This document shows positions 19,265-29,521 of a stretch of 29,521 nucleotides of DNA, piece by piece. Every line of letters starts with the position of its first letter. Positions within the stretch are counted from its first letter, which is position 1. The stretch lies in NCBI GenBank assembly GCA_009801015.1, contig VHZZ01000415.1:38522-68042 (forward strand), given 5' to 3'. This stretch comes from Silene noctiflora (Eukaryota > Streptophyta > Magnoliopsida > Caryophyllales > Caryophyllaceae). The notes below the pieces were generated by a model that saw only the letters and a list, made by a program, of their open reading frames with translations, ran no database searches and was not told the origin of the DNA. The position numbers were made by a program, and so were the translations under genes.

Positions 19265-22200
19265 TTAATCCTTGGAGGATTTGTTGATGAGAGACTTGTG
19301 GATGTGAGGAATAACTCCACCACCAGCGATGGTTCCTTTGATGAGAGTATCAAGCTCCTCGTCTCCTCGGATAGCCAGCTGCAAATGCCTTGGTGTTATC
19401 CTCTTCACTTTCAGATCCTTACTCGCATTTCCTGCCAGTTCCAGTACCTCTGCTGTCAGATACTCCAGTATTGCTGCTGTGTACACTGCTGCTGTGGCAC
19501 CCACCCTGCCATTTGCTTGAGCTCTTGTCTTCAGGAGACGGTGGACTCGACCCACAGGAAACTGAAAGGCAACAGTTGAGAGAGGATGTTAACACACAGT
19601 TCGAGTAACCAAACAATGCAAAGTTACAGCTACAAACCTACAACTACCTATACGCCAGTCTTTCCGTTCCATTTATTCGGTCCCTGTTTTTACTGGTCCA
19701 TCTCAAAATAAAATTGTGAATGTTATACTATATCTGGTAAAGTGAACTAATGCCACGATAATGTGATAGCTCTACAGGTAAATTTTTCCACTCCAAGAAG
19801 TAATATTGATATTTCATCGCCAAAACTTACTAAGGACCTTCATCAAATGAGTACATTGGAGGCATTACTTTTCAAATCAAATAAGAAAAATTATAGATGA
19901 TGATAACTTGATTTTACAAGATTAAATAACTTGAACCAAGGCGATATTATATTAGACCAAGAAAAGACCAAGACCAATCGCACATATGACCCAAATCATG
20001 AACTGAATTGATTGGGGCCTATTGGGACCGTACCCAATCAGAACTTAATAGGACCCAACTGCCTCGAAAGTGTACCTGCCCTTGAATGACCGATCCAAAA
20101 TGAAACAAATTGACCAAAAATATTATCTTAAAATACACTCAAATCTTGCATTCGAGGTTGACAAGGGGACCTAAACCCAGTACGAGACCCCACAAGGAGG
20201 TCTTACATCATCCACGTGAATGAGGTAGCTGAGGTTCAACCCCCAGCCTTAGTGATCGGGGGTGGGGTCCAAATGCTCTCATGAGATCATTACATTACAA
20301 AATGTTACAATGAACAACTTTAAAGAAGCCACAAATTGCCTAGGTATAGAACTAAGAAAGATTATCCCTAATTTCTTATAATTCAAATGCCCAAAGGTAA
20401 TTTCAAAAACTAATAAAGACCTCTGCTGAAAATCATGCCTCACTTCATTATATTTTTATAAATAACTTTATTGCAATAACTCTCCCTATGAACTTTACCA
20501 ACATGAATACGGAAACAATAAAAAGCCCAGTAACACAATCACCACGGCAGTGTAATACCACTGCAATTAAACCATGTAATTTGCAAAATCAAACACCTTT
20601 AGAACACAAAACTGAAACTAGCAATATAAGAACACAACGCAGCAGCAGCAACAGCATTACCCCAGTGCCTCAAGGGCTCCCGCAAATTGCGAGGTACAAA
20701 TATTACAATCTTCAACTCTATCCTGCATTTCAATAATTGGGTAAGAAAACGACAAATCTTACAAAAGATGTTCCACTTCCAGTTTCTTTTTCAGAATTTG
20801 ATCATCTCTTTCCACTACAATATCCTGGAACAGTAATTCCCCAAGGAAATCACACCCTAAAAGACGTTGTAAAGGGTATACTGCAGTCGACCAACTTAGT
20901 ATAACAGCAATAAAGAAGATGGCTTAATCTACAAGAAATATCACAAGGTCATCTGATAGACCAAATCCAAAAATTTTAAACCCAAGAGTATAACCTATTC
21001 CGACCAACTCTCTCAACTTTCTCCAGCAGTTGTCAGTAATCCACAAAGAACATACACAAGTCCACAAGCCCTCAAAGACTCAAAAAAAAAAAGTTTACAT
21101 TATCGACAACTCGGCAGCTAACTTAAAAACACCTACCATACTAAACAACATCTCAATATAACATACTCCGTGGTTAACATCTAATTATCCCTAGTACTAA
21201 TTTACTCCAACAACGCTAAAGCCACATTATCGAGATGAACCAAAATCAACCCACAATTCTCAGGCACCATTCCAGCAGAAGGCTACCTAACAAAATTCTA
21301 CCTCACAGAAAACAATGTCAGAAAAACCAAACCGTAACCTCAACAACAAAAACTACCACTTCCACCAGACAAAGGTGAAACAAATCTAACCAAGACACAG
21401 TCCCTAAAACTTTTCCGCTTTCCCCTAACTACAAATCTTTCAAAAGATATTCCACTTCCAGTTCTTTCAGAACTTGCTCATCTCGTTCCACCACAACAAT
21501 CTGAAAAGTAAATCAATAAGGAAGATGCTTAAATCTATTAGAAATATAATAGTTCAAGTGATAGACCAAATCCCAAGATCTTCAAACCCATAAGTATAAC
21601 CCAATTCCGGTCAACTCTCCAGCCTTCTCCAGCAGTTATCAATAATCCACAAAGAAGACACACAACTCCAAAAGCCCTTGCAGACCCAAAAAAAAAAGTT
21701 TACATCATCGACAACTCGACAGCTAACTTACTTAAAAACATGACCATACTAAACAACATTTCATTATAACATACGGAGTAATTAACATCCAATTATCCCT
21801 ATACTAATTTACTCCAACAACCCTAAAGTCACATCATCAAGACGAACAAAAATCAACCCACAAACCTCGGCACAAATTGAGATGACCGGTCCGAAATGAC
21901 ACAAATAGACCAGAAACAAATACTTTAAAATACACTTAGTCTTGCATTTGAGGTTTATAAGGTGACCTAAATCCAGTACGCCTCCCCTACAAGGAGGTCT
22001 TACATCATCTACATGAATGTGGTTGCTGATACTCAACCCCCAGCCCTAGTGATTGGGGTGGGTCCAAAAGCTCTCATAAAAACGATGTCTGAGATCATTA
22101 TTTTACAAAAGGATACAATAAACAACTCAAAGAAGCCTCAGCTTCAACATCTACAAAACTTCAGAAACATCACTGATTTCCTTTCAGAAACTGCTATATT

Positions 22201-23757
22201 TAACAAGCAAAATGGAAAGTGGAAAGACCCTACGATTTGAAGGCAGATATTTGTTTGTGATACGATTTATGAGTGAAAAGTGCAAAACTATGAGCCTTTA
22301 AAAAAAAAATACTCCGAATTCAGGTTTATCTTAACTGTCAATAGAAAAGCCCAGTAACACAACCACCACGGCAGTGTATCACCACTGCAATAAAACCATG
22401 TACGGAATAGTATGCAAAATCTAACATCATTAGGACACAAAACTGAAACTGGCATCACTTCAAGTTCTCGAAATACAAAATGGACTATGATCTCTTTTCC
22501 TTGCGCACACCGTGATTTACCGCATGACTAATCCCTAACTCTATCTAGCATTCCAATCTTGAGCAGGAAAACGACAAATATTACAAGATGTTCCACTTCC
22601 AGTATTTCAGAATTTGCTCTTCTATTTAGTATTTACACTACAACATTCTGGAACAGTAACTCGCAAAGGAAATCACACCCTTTTTTTCATTCGGCCAGGT
22701 TAGCAAAACAGCAATAAGGAAGATGCTTAAATCTACAAGAAATATCATAGGTCAAGTGATAGACCAAATCCCAAGATCTTCAAACCCATAAGTATAACCC
22801 TATTCCAACCAACTCTCCAACTTTCTCCAGAAGTTATCAATAATCCACAAAGAACACACACAATTCCAAAAGCTCTCACACACCCAAAAAACAAAGTTTA
22901 CATCATGGACAACTCTGACAGCTAACTTACTTAAAAACACCCACCATACTAAACATCTTCACACCCACAACTCCACAAGCCCTCACAGACCCAATAAAAA
23001 AAGTTTACATCATCGACAACTCAACAGCTAACTTACTTAAAAACACCGACCATACTAGACATCTTCACACCCACAAAGATTACTCCCTAATTAACATCCA
23101 AATATTCCTAGTACTAAATTACTCCAGCCACCCTAAAGCCACATTATCAAGACGAACCAAAATCAACACACAAACCTCAGCCACCATTCCAGCAAAGACC
23201 ACCTAACAACGTTCTACAACACAAAATGCCACTAGACAAAAAATTAAGGTAAGTAAATAAATCTAACCAAGAAGCAGTGGCGGAGCTAGGGGAGACCTAG
23301 CAGGAGCTTGCTCCTAAGAAACGTCGAAAATTTCGAAAAACTTTACTTACGATTTCCAATCTATTTTAGTTCCCCTTACTCTATTTTACTCGTTTACAAC
23401 CCGCTAACTACAAATCCTGGTTCAGCGACTGCGAAGAACCCGAAAGACGACAATTAACAGTACCGAAATGACACATTTAACACAATTAATCAAGTAAACA
23501 GAAACAAAAATGAGATAAAAAGATAAAACAAAGCAAAACAAGAACAACCCACAAAGATTAAACTTCGAAAAACAAATAAACAAGTGTAGATCTAACAAAA
23601 CAGGACAAAATGAACCAAAAAAAAAAAAAACGAGAAAAAAGAAGAAGACCTGAAGACCAGCACGAGAAGAACGAGAAATAGGGGCTTTTTTGTCTTTGTC
23701 TTTGTTAGAACCAGAAGATTTACCAGTAATTAAACCCTTTGCACCTTTCCCTGACAT
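19265..23757 (-). CDS. H2A.Z: Histone variant H2A.Z
   Basis: Join on the minus strand: 23757-23650 (36 codons, MSGKGAKG... to RAGLQ) and 19561-19265 ([10 protein letters not shown]... to KSSKD and stop). Together they give 134 residues, the usual plant H2A.Z length. The histone fold is complete. Z-specific features are visible: the acidic patch GDEELDTLI, the [18 protein letters not shown] docking region in place of the canonical H2A tail, and a lysine-rich N-terminus (SNKDKDKK). H2A.Z is placed in nucleosomes by the SWR1 complex, mainly at the first nucleosomes of genes. The intron is phase 0 and 4,088 bp long. Its donor CAG|GTCTTC is weak, while the acceptor is a good TTTCAG. The closest relatives should be Arabidopsis HTA9/HTA11. 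Confidence is very high for the family and high for the exon structure. Confidence 0.95.
20085..21340. repeat. Duplication unit 1 (modules E-A-D-C) in H2A.Z intron
   Basis: Module E (about 20085-20310, with AAGGAGGTCTTACATCATC at 20194), A (about 20520-20630, GGCAGTGTA at 20546), D (from 20751, TTCCACTTCCAGT) and C (from 20906, GAAGATG...GATAGACCAAATCC). The same order recurs at 21880-23230 with an offset of about 1.80-1.82 kb. Confidence 0.8.
21425..21880. repeat. Extra D-C copy between the two larger units
   Basis: A second D module starts at 21430 and a second C module at 21511, about 0.6-0.7 kb after their first copies. This implies a local duplication of D-C in addition to the larger E-A-D-C duplication. 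Confidence 0.8.
21880..23230. repeat. Duplication unit 2 (modules E-A-D-C) with internal 106-bp repeat
   Basis: E recurs at about 21880-22110 (motif at 21991), A at 22370, D at 22573 and C from 22710. Inside this C copy a segment is repeated again with an offset of 106 bp (AGTTTACATCAT at 22895 and 23001). Confidence 0.8.
23275..23420. mobile_element. Possible transposon end with GTGGCGGAGCTAGG
   Basis: AGTGGCGGAGCTAGGGG at about 23277 is a word seen at ends of many plant transposon remnants. A related word (TGACTCCGCCATTG) lies in inverse orientation at about 17322-17335. Neither has a defined opposite end here. Confidence 0.25.
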
Positions 23758-23890
23758 TGTTGCTGCAGTTGTTGTTGTTGTTGTTGGTTTAGTTGGATGG
23801 AGTCAAAAGAGAGGTGAGGTAAAGGACTAAAGGGGATGTGGTTGGTATTAACAGAGGGTTAATAAAGAGAGAGAGTTTATAGTCCAAACT
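23758..23890 (-). promoter_or_regulatory. H2A.Z leader and probable TATA box
   Basis: On the minus strand a CTATAAAC box (23882-23875) lies about 120 bp before the ATG at 23757, followed by an AC/CT-rich leader. The leader ends in a CAA trinucleotide run (plus-strand GTT repeats at 23768-23787) just before the start codon. CAA-rich leaders are common in well-translated plant mRNAs. The transcription start is inferred. Confidence 0.45.
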
Positions 23891-24059
23891 CCAAATTCCC
23901 ACGGGTTTCTATTGATTAGATGAGGTTGAATGTTCTTTGATGAGCTTTGACTATTTTTGGGTAGATAATTATGGTTCGGTTCCAATATATCATCTGAGTT
24001 TGAATCTCGTTAATATAAAATATTTGTTAGTTTCAAGTTGTGGCTAGACTTGATAAATG

Positions 24060-24420
24060 GGTTAATTGGATTTAGTTTATATCGGGTCAATTTGAGCTAA
24101 ATTATTTTGAGTTTGTAAATATTTGGGTTAGATTGAGTTGTATCCAGTCAAGTTATTTCAGGTTTGAGTTATTTTAGGGTATGTTATTATCAAGTTCTTT
24201 ATGCATAATACAGAGCAGTAAATTATCTAATATAACCGTCGCTAGAGTTGAGATCTCATTTACAGAGAAAGAGATCAAATATCTGGAGTTTTTTAGGCCG
24301 AGTCATTGGTTTTGTCAACTTGAGGGACAAGTCATACTTGGATTATTAGTAGAGACATTGGTACGAGTCGGGTTATTTCGGACAAGTCAATTTTACCAGG
24401 TCTTATTGTGACTCATTTTA
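24060..24420. repeat. Degenerate GGGTTA/GGGTCA-rich intergenic tract
   Basis: GGGTTA, GGGTCA and GAGTT words recur loosely between AT-rich spacers, resembling a decayed relative of the CGGGT minisatellite at 2721-3220. The plus-strand frame at 24181-24411 shows no protein features. Confidence 0.3.
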
Positions 24421-24599
24421 TTCCGAACATAAACGATTTTGGTAGATTGGTAATTGTATCATGAGGCACAATCCTCTTCTTTTAGTTTATGTGTTTCTTT
24501 TTTTGGGTTATCTATTATCTATTTATTGTGGATTCCTAGTTACTACCCATCTTCGGCATGACTATATTAAGGCCATTGATATCAACTTGATACAAATAC

Positions 24600-24760
24600 G
24601 GTGTAAGATTGTTTTACACAAGTAACTCCATAAAAGCACAAAGAGTATAATTTGCTCACATATCTTAGCAGAGATCACTTTTTGTTGCATTCAAGGATAA
24701 AAGTGTGGTTATTTTATGATTTAACACTCTATCTTAGTGTAAAACCGTTTACACATGACT
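24600..24760. repeat. Inverted-repeat pair GTGTAAGA..TTTTACAC
   Basis: The palindrome-like GTGTAAGATTGTTTTACAC (about 24602) and GTGTAAAACCGTTTACAC (about 24739) face each other around 120 bp of AT-rich DNA. A related GTAAAACGGTTTTAC occurs at about 4411. They may be ends of a small MITE family. Confidence 0.35.
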
Positions 24761-25420
24761 GTTCTGAACTTGATACTTGTGTGATGACATAAAATGAATA
24801 CTTCGTACCATTTTATCTACATATTACATTAACCGCATAATGGGTTTGGAAAGTGTATACAACTTGCTTGGTATATTTCATATTTGCAATTTACGCTAAT
24901 AAATCAACTTTTGAAAGAATGATGATGATTCTCTAATTCAATCCATGAAAGTAAACTATTGAAGATGATCCAATTCTCATGAAAATCCATCCATCATGAT
25001 ATAAACATAGCCATTATTATTAGGCTGGCTAGATGTAATCCTGCATAAACCCAAACGACGAGTACATTAGTCGGTCATCTAAACGTGCTTAATAATATGT
25101 TCAACCAATCTATCGGTTTGGTTAAAACTCGTATCCAGTTTGATTTGACTTGACATGAGCATGTCTTAAGGCTCACATAGGAAATACTCATTTTGTCATT
25201 TTTATTGTGAAAAAAATATTAGTTATTTAAAGCCGACATGCTTAGAGCTCTGCCTAGTTCAAACTCAATTTTTCGAGTCAATCTTAAACCCATCAAACTC
25301 TCGAGTCAATCTTAAACCCATTTGAATTCTATAAGCTCTGCCAGAGGGACATGTCCAAGTATTTGTAAGTGTCGAAGTATCATAGGCTCGTAGCAAGTAG
25401 GAGAAAATGTCTAATGTTAA
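24761..25420. other. Intergenic DNA, no gene or repeat recognised
   Basis: The interval lies between the degenerate repeats upstream of H2A.Z and the end of the TSP1-type gene. It should contain the 3'UTR of the latter. A 24-bp repeat word (CTCGAGTCAATCTTAAACCC-like, about 25274 and 25302) is the only structure seen. Confidence 0.45.
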
Positions 25421-26838
25421 TTACCTTTTGTACAAAATGAAGCCTCCAAATCCAAGAACAACTCCTCCAGTAAGAAGCCCGAGTATAATCCACATAGCTG
25501 ATGTTCTTCCATGTCTTCCATCTTCTTTCTTTCTGTTTACGACTTCGGCTACACAACTTTGTACATTACATGCTTCTCGTCCCGTGAGCTGATAAATCAA
25601 GGTAACAAGGGCAAGGTAACAAGGTTATGGAAATCGTTCCACATATCGTTTCAAATCTACTCGAGTAGGCCAAGTCTAACAAAAAAAGGGTTGTTGTCAC
25701 TGGCGCAATCAATATCTATTAGTAGGGAGCAAATTACTAATTAAATAAGGTAAACTTGAAAAAGAAAACGCGAATTTTAACTAAAAATCCAAATTCTGAT
25801 TTATAGAGAATGTACTTGTAACAAAATTACCTTTTCCTGATGTAAACAGAGATCATCATAAACAGGATAATCAGGGGAAGAAGTGTCTTCAATAACTGCA
25901 AAGCATTCAACTCTTCGACTACGAATGCCGCCACCGCAAGGCGCTGAACACGGCAACCATGGTCCAGCTACCCATTTAAACACCTCTGCATTGTCATATA
26001 TAGATACATTAAAAAGGCATCGGATGCAGATGTCAGCTAACTTACCTGATAAAGTCATGAGTGGTGGTACTCATGGCATAAGTTTAAACCCCATCAGCAT
26101 CATATTCAAATTGCCCTTGTGGCTATAGTGCTACACGCACTAAAGTAGAATATGTAAATAAATGGTTGGGACGGGAGAGTAGTTGATAATTTAGTACCTT
26201 TGGGCTTTGGCTGTGAAATCAAAAGTGCACCACTTTTACAGTACCCTGATGAAGTATCACCATAGACCATTTCAGGGTAAGTGCAGTCAGAGCAACATAC
26301 GAATTCATCGCCATCGTCCATCTTACTCTCGCACTTTACACATCCATCTTTCACCTTCATGGGACTTCCTGCCATTTTGATATAATATATGCATAAGGCT
26401 TTTTATGACTCATTTCGTTTCAAAAATACCTTTTACTTTCGTAATTTTTTAAGAATTTTGGTAAGGGAAGAAAATTACCAGCCGAACAACAGTAAAAATG
26501 GGTGTGATAAGGAGGACAAGGTGAATATTTAGGAGGGTGACAGTTGCCGTGGCAATTGGTTGATTGGTTATAAACAAGACCTCCACAATCTCCATGCCAT
26601 TTGTGCAAGCATTCCTCTGTCCAATAGCATCCTGATATATAGTATGTCACAAAAACCCGAATTTTGCAAATGTCAGCTAGGTTAATTGGGTGGTTTGAAA
26701 CCCGTAAACATGAAAAGTCGAGGAGTCGAGGGTGATATTACCTTGGGAAGGGAAGTTTGAAGATAGAGCAAACGAAATTAGAGAAAGAAAGAGTGAGAGA
26801 AGAAGTTTCCAACTCCATGTCTCTTTCTCCATTGACAT
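25421..26838 (-). CDS. Thrombospondin type-1 repeat membrane protein, function unknown
   Basis: Join on the minus strand: 26838-26742, 26631-26479, 26368-26198, 25985-25831, 25588-25421. Junctions are GT-AG with consistent phases; the total is 744 nt, 247 residues plus stop. Residues about 8-25 form a signal peptide (WKLLLSLFLSLISFAL). Residues 34-135 are cysteine-rich (CYWTEECLHKWHGDCGG, then CVKCESKMDDGDEFVCCSDC). Residues 145-204 form a TSP1-like repeat: W145, W150, CSAPCGGGIRSRRVEC, ending in VQSC. Residues 224-244 are a hydrophobic helix, followed by a short basic tail YKR. Topology is therefore extracytoplasmic with a C-terminal anchor. An upstream in-frame ATG at 26889 would add 17 polar residues before the signal peptide, so 26838 (or 26832) is preferred. 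TSP1 repeats are rare in plants; no function is assigned. Confidence 0.8.
26030..26135 (+). mobile_element. tRNA-derived SINE-like fragment (copy 2) in a 212-bp intron
   Basis: The segment shares GTACTCATG, a B-box-like AGTTTAAACCCC (26081-26092) and ATTGCC(C)T.GTGGC with the copy at 3858-3960. It occupies about half of the third intron (25986-26197) of the TSP1-type gene, on the opposite strand to that gene. Confidence 0.45.
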
Positions 26839-26889
26839 TCTTTTGTTGTCAAACCAATGAAAATTATACTTATGATTGCTTGTTGGCAT

Positions 26890-27384
26890 TCATACGTTGC
26901 GGTTTTATTGATGGATCATAAAATTGGACAGAAGACCGTTTGTGTCGTGTATGAAAAACTAAAATAACTTATGTAATTTATCATAACAACAATGTGTATT
27001 ATTAAGCTGTTTTAAGTTTTATAACGGTTTTATTTGAAAATTTGTAGTCGGATGAGTGGTAGAGTTGTAGGCATGTAAGTTTCCTGTTTTGGGGATGGGG
27101 TGATCAATCATTATCAAATGAAAGGTGAATGATCAATGAGTGGTTGTTGATTATAAATGTGATTTGGTTGATACTATGTCATAACGCATAAACAACTTGA
27201 AAATTGAAATAAGCACGTCCTTTGTCCTTGTGATCAAAGTGCTTTATTCATGGAAGAGGTCAACTTTTACATGACAAGTTTTGTGTAAAAGGGAGTACGG
27301 AGTACTATATTTGATTTGCCCCATTTAAGGAAAAAAATAATTGATTATAGTATGTTAAAAAAAGTGGCATGAATTTAAAGGATA
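26890..27384. other. Upstream region of the TSP1-type gene
   Basis: AT-rich intergenic DNA up to the satellite array. It must contain the promoter of the minus-strand gene, but no clear TATA box could be chosen. TACGGAGTAC at about 27297 is a MITE-remnant word. Confidence 0.4.
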
Positions 27385-28986
27385 TAACCCGAGTGTCGGT
27401 ATGCGTTAAATTAGTTTCCTCTGGGATGAAAATTAATTGTCCTTTAAAGTTGATGATAACTTGTTATTTTTTAGGGTCGAAATCGAATACGTACGGTAAC
27501 TTATGAATTGACTCGTGACACGTGGTGAACAATTGGGATGAAAAGAAACATGATCCGGTACAATCTCCAAAACGGCTCAAATATAAGTGTATAATACATG
27601 ATTTTTGGGATTCAAGGTCCCCGAACAAAAATGTCTATAAATCATACGAACTGTTCCTCGGATAAGATAAAGCAACTACACAAATTTTGAGAAGCAACAG
27701 ATGACATTTGAGGATGCAGGTACGCGATAAACGAGTCTCGGACGAAAATCAGGTACTCCTTAAAATAGTTAAATACTTTTTATTTAGGGTTGAAAATTGA
27801 ATACGGTAACTCATGAAGCGACCCCTAACACGTGGTAAAAAAACCAGGAGGAAAAAAACATGACCCGGTACGACCTCCCAAACGGCTCAAATTTAAGTGT
27901 AATAATACACGGTTTTCGGAATTTCAGGGTCATAGGAGAAAAATGTCCGTAAATCATGCGGACGGTTCCTCCGGTCAGCTAAAGCAGCCACACAAATTTT
28001 GAGAAGAAACATAAGACATTTTGGGTGTGTCGGTATGCGATAAACTAGTCTCGGACGAAAATCAGAAACTCCTTAAAAATAGATGATAACTTGTTATTTA
28101 GGGCTGAAATCGAATACGGTAACTCATTAAGCGACCCAAGACCTCAGCCACTTGGTGGAAAAACTGGGAGGAAAAGAAACATTACACGATACGACCTCCC
28201 AAACAGCTCAAATTTAAGTATATATATGGTTTTCGGGATTTCAGAGTCCTAGAACAAAAATGTCTGTAAATCATACGGATGGTTTCTCGGGTAAGATAAA
28301 GAAGCTACACAAAATTTGAGAAACAATAGAGGACATTTGAGGGTGAAGTCGCCGTAAAGGTACACGATAAACGAATCTCAGACGAAAATAAGGCACTCCT
28401 TAAAAATAGATGAATACTTCTTAATTAGGGTTGAAAATCAAATACGGGTAACTCATGAATCGACCCGTAACACGTGGTAGAAAAACTGGGAGGAAAGACC
28501 TCCCAAACGGCTCAGATTTAAGTGTATAATATACGGTTTTCGGGATTTTAGGGTTCCGGAACAAAAATGTTCGTAAATCATGCAGACGGTTCCTCAGGTC
28601 ACATATTGTAACACCCCAAGAGATTGAAAGGAAAGTTGTCCCACATCGGGAAAATAAGGAGCTTATGAGATGTTTATAAAGGATTTCACCCACCACTTGG
28701 TACAAAGGCCTTGTGTTTTTTGGCTTAAGTGAAGACAAATAATAGGCCCAAAGGTACGCATCCCATCTTATTGGGGTTGTGTTACAACGGTGGCGGGCCG
28801 GGTTGTTATACATATAGCAGTTACACACATTTTAAGAAGAAATAGAGGACATTTGAGTGTCCCGGTATGCAATAAACTTGTCGGACGAAAATCGAGTACT
28901 CCTTGAAAATAGATGATGACTTGTTATTTAGAGCTGAAATCGAATACGGTAACTCATTAAACGACCCCGGAGATGTGGTGGAAAAA
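27385..28986. repeat. Tandem satellite, unit about 310 bp, about five copies
   Basis: The anchor ACGGTAACTCAT recurs at about 27494, 27804, 28117, 28445 and 28947 (the last after a 209-bp insertion). The anchor AAAAATGT(C/T).GTAAATCAT recurs at about 27627, 27939, 28256 and 28563. Spacings are 307-328 bp. Conserved stretches include ACACGTGG, GACCTCCCAAACGGCTCA and GGACGAAAATC. Copies differ by point changes and small indels. Open frames across it are not conserved between copies, so it is called non-coding. Confidence 0.9.
28607..28810. mobile_element. TRIM-like solo LTR, 204 bp, inserted in the satellite
   Basis: The segment starts TGTAACACCCC, ends GGGTTGTTATA, and is flanked by a perfect 5-bp duplication CATAT (28602-28606 and 28811-28815). 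Satellite sequence resumes on both sides. The internal TGTCCCACATCGG and GGTGGCGGGCCGGG near the end resemble short LTRs of TRIM-type elements in other plants (from memory). The last bases TA in place of CA imply one mutation at the terminus. Confidence 0.7.
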
Positions 28987-29521
28987 TCTATATCTATATA
29001 TATATTATTAAAAGAGGCTTTTTTCGAGCGATATTAGAGCGTCCACATCATCTTTTTTAGTTTTAGGAAAGTATATTATAAAATCTTTCAANATTATGAC
29101 AAAGATACTATGTANTATTTTTAATATCAAATCTGTATTTTACATAAAAGAATTTTTTGATTATNAATCTAACAAAAAANTATAATGCAAAACATTTAGA
29201 AACTTAGATATTTGGATTCGTTGCGAAAAATGCTTTCATTTGAGTATAAATTTCGTATTNTTTACTACTTCNTCTCTTCCATTGAATTGTTTACATTTAC
29301 TTTTTGCACAAATATTAAGAAAATGGGGTATCTCTACTTTTCATATGTTTACTTACACAACTGCTCTCATGTAAGCTCCTCATATTTTGGCACCCACTCA
29401 CCGAAAGATATAAAAGTAGACAATGGTATATGGGTCATTTAATTGATCAAAAAGTACTCATATATAGTAACGTAAACAGTCAGGGGAACGAGGTAAAATA
29501 GAAAACGTAAACAATTCAATG
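28987..29521 (+). mobile_element. Helitron-like 5' end, element continues beyond window
   Basis: Satellite homology stops after GAAAAA at 28986. The new sequence begins TCTATATC, then ATATTATTAAAAGAGGC and GTCCACATCATC, a start pattern common among plant Helitrons. The target would here be A|C rather than the expected A|T, so the call is tentative. Several N bases are present (29092-29272). Confidence 0.4.
29266..29521. mobile_element. Stowaway-like MITE, right end cut by window
   Basis: CATTGAATTGTTTACATTT (about 29280) is complementary to AAACGTAAACAATTCAATG at the very end of the window (29503-29521). The outer part of the right end lies outside. Nested in the Helitron-like sequence. Confidence 0.5.

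Larger units (their letters stand above)
19562..23649 (-). other. 4.1-kb H2A.Z intron built from nested duplications
   Basis: Nearly all of 20085-23230 consists of diverged copies of a few modules (listed separately as repeats). Positions 19562-20084 show nothing recognisable. Short plus-strand frames here (for example 20488-20736) have no homology signal and are not called. Confidence 0.8.

Noticed and set aside
19298..19608. Plus-strand frames opposite H2A.Z
   Set aside because: Shadows of the strongly conserved H2A.Z exon on the other strand.
28421..28828. 135-codon minus-strand frame
   Set aside because: It crosses the satellite/TRIM-LTR junction and is not open in the other satellite units.

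Overview
The window is nuclear DNA of a flowering plant. It is AT-rich, has spliced genes with GT-AG introns, and is dense in plant-type transposable elements. Frequent ACTCCGTA / TACGGAGTA motifs and TACTCCCTCC-type Stowaway ends suggest Caryophyllales. That placement is inference from repeat style, not from a marker gene.

Three protein genes can be assembled exon by exon. (1) Plus strand, 5390-18531: an ASI1/IBM2/SG1-like protein (BAH domain, then RRM; 452 residues, 11 coding exons plus a 5'UTR intron). In Arabidopsis this family allows full-length transcription through genes whose introns contain heterochromatin. (2) Minus strand, 23757-19265: histone H2A.Z (134 residues, two exons split by a 4,088-bp intron). 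Genes 1 and 2 are convergent, with 733 bp between their stop codons. (3) Minus strand, 26838-25421: a small secreted-then-anchored cysteine-rich protein with one thrombospondin type-1 repeat and a C-terminal transmembrane helix (247 residues, five exons).

The rest is repeats. Positions 1-528 are the end of an LTR carrying an array of ACTCGATCGAGT palindromes. Positions 2721-3220 hold a CGGGT minisatellite. The RRM-coding part of the ASI1-like gene is split by introns of 2.9 and 4.8 kb. The larger contains a PIF/Harbinger-like element (TSD TAA) with a nested Stowaway MITE, a 1,389-bp solo LTR (TSD TATAC) with the same palindrome array as the LTR at 1-528, another Stowaway MITE, and a chain of strong hairpins. 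The H2A.Z intron has grown by nested tandem duplication. Positions about 27385-28986 are a satellite of about 310 bp, interrupted by a 204-bp TRIM-like solo LTR (TSD CATAT) and ended by a Helitron-like terminus. tRNA-derived SINE-like copies lie at about 3860, 10910 and 26030.

The most interesting reading is that a gene whose family handles heterochromatic introns has itself acquired two very large, TE-filled introns and faces a second chromatin gene (H2A.Z) that also has an expanded intron. An autoregulatory loop is possible but is inference only.
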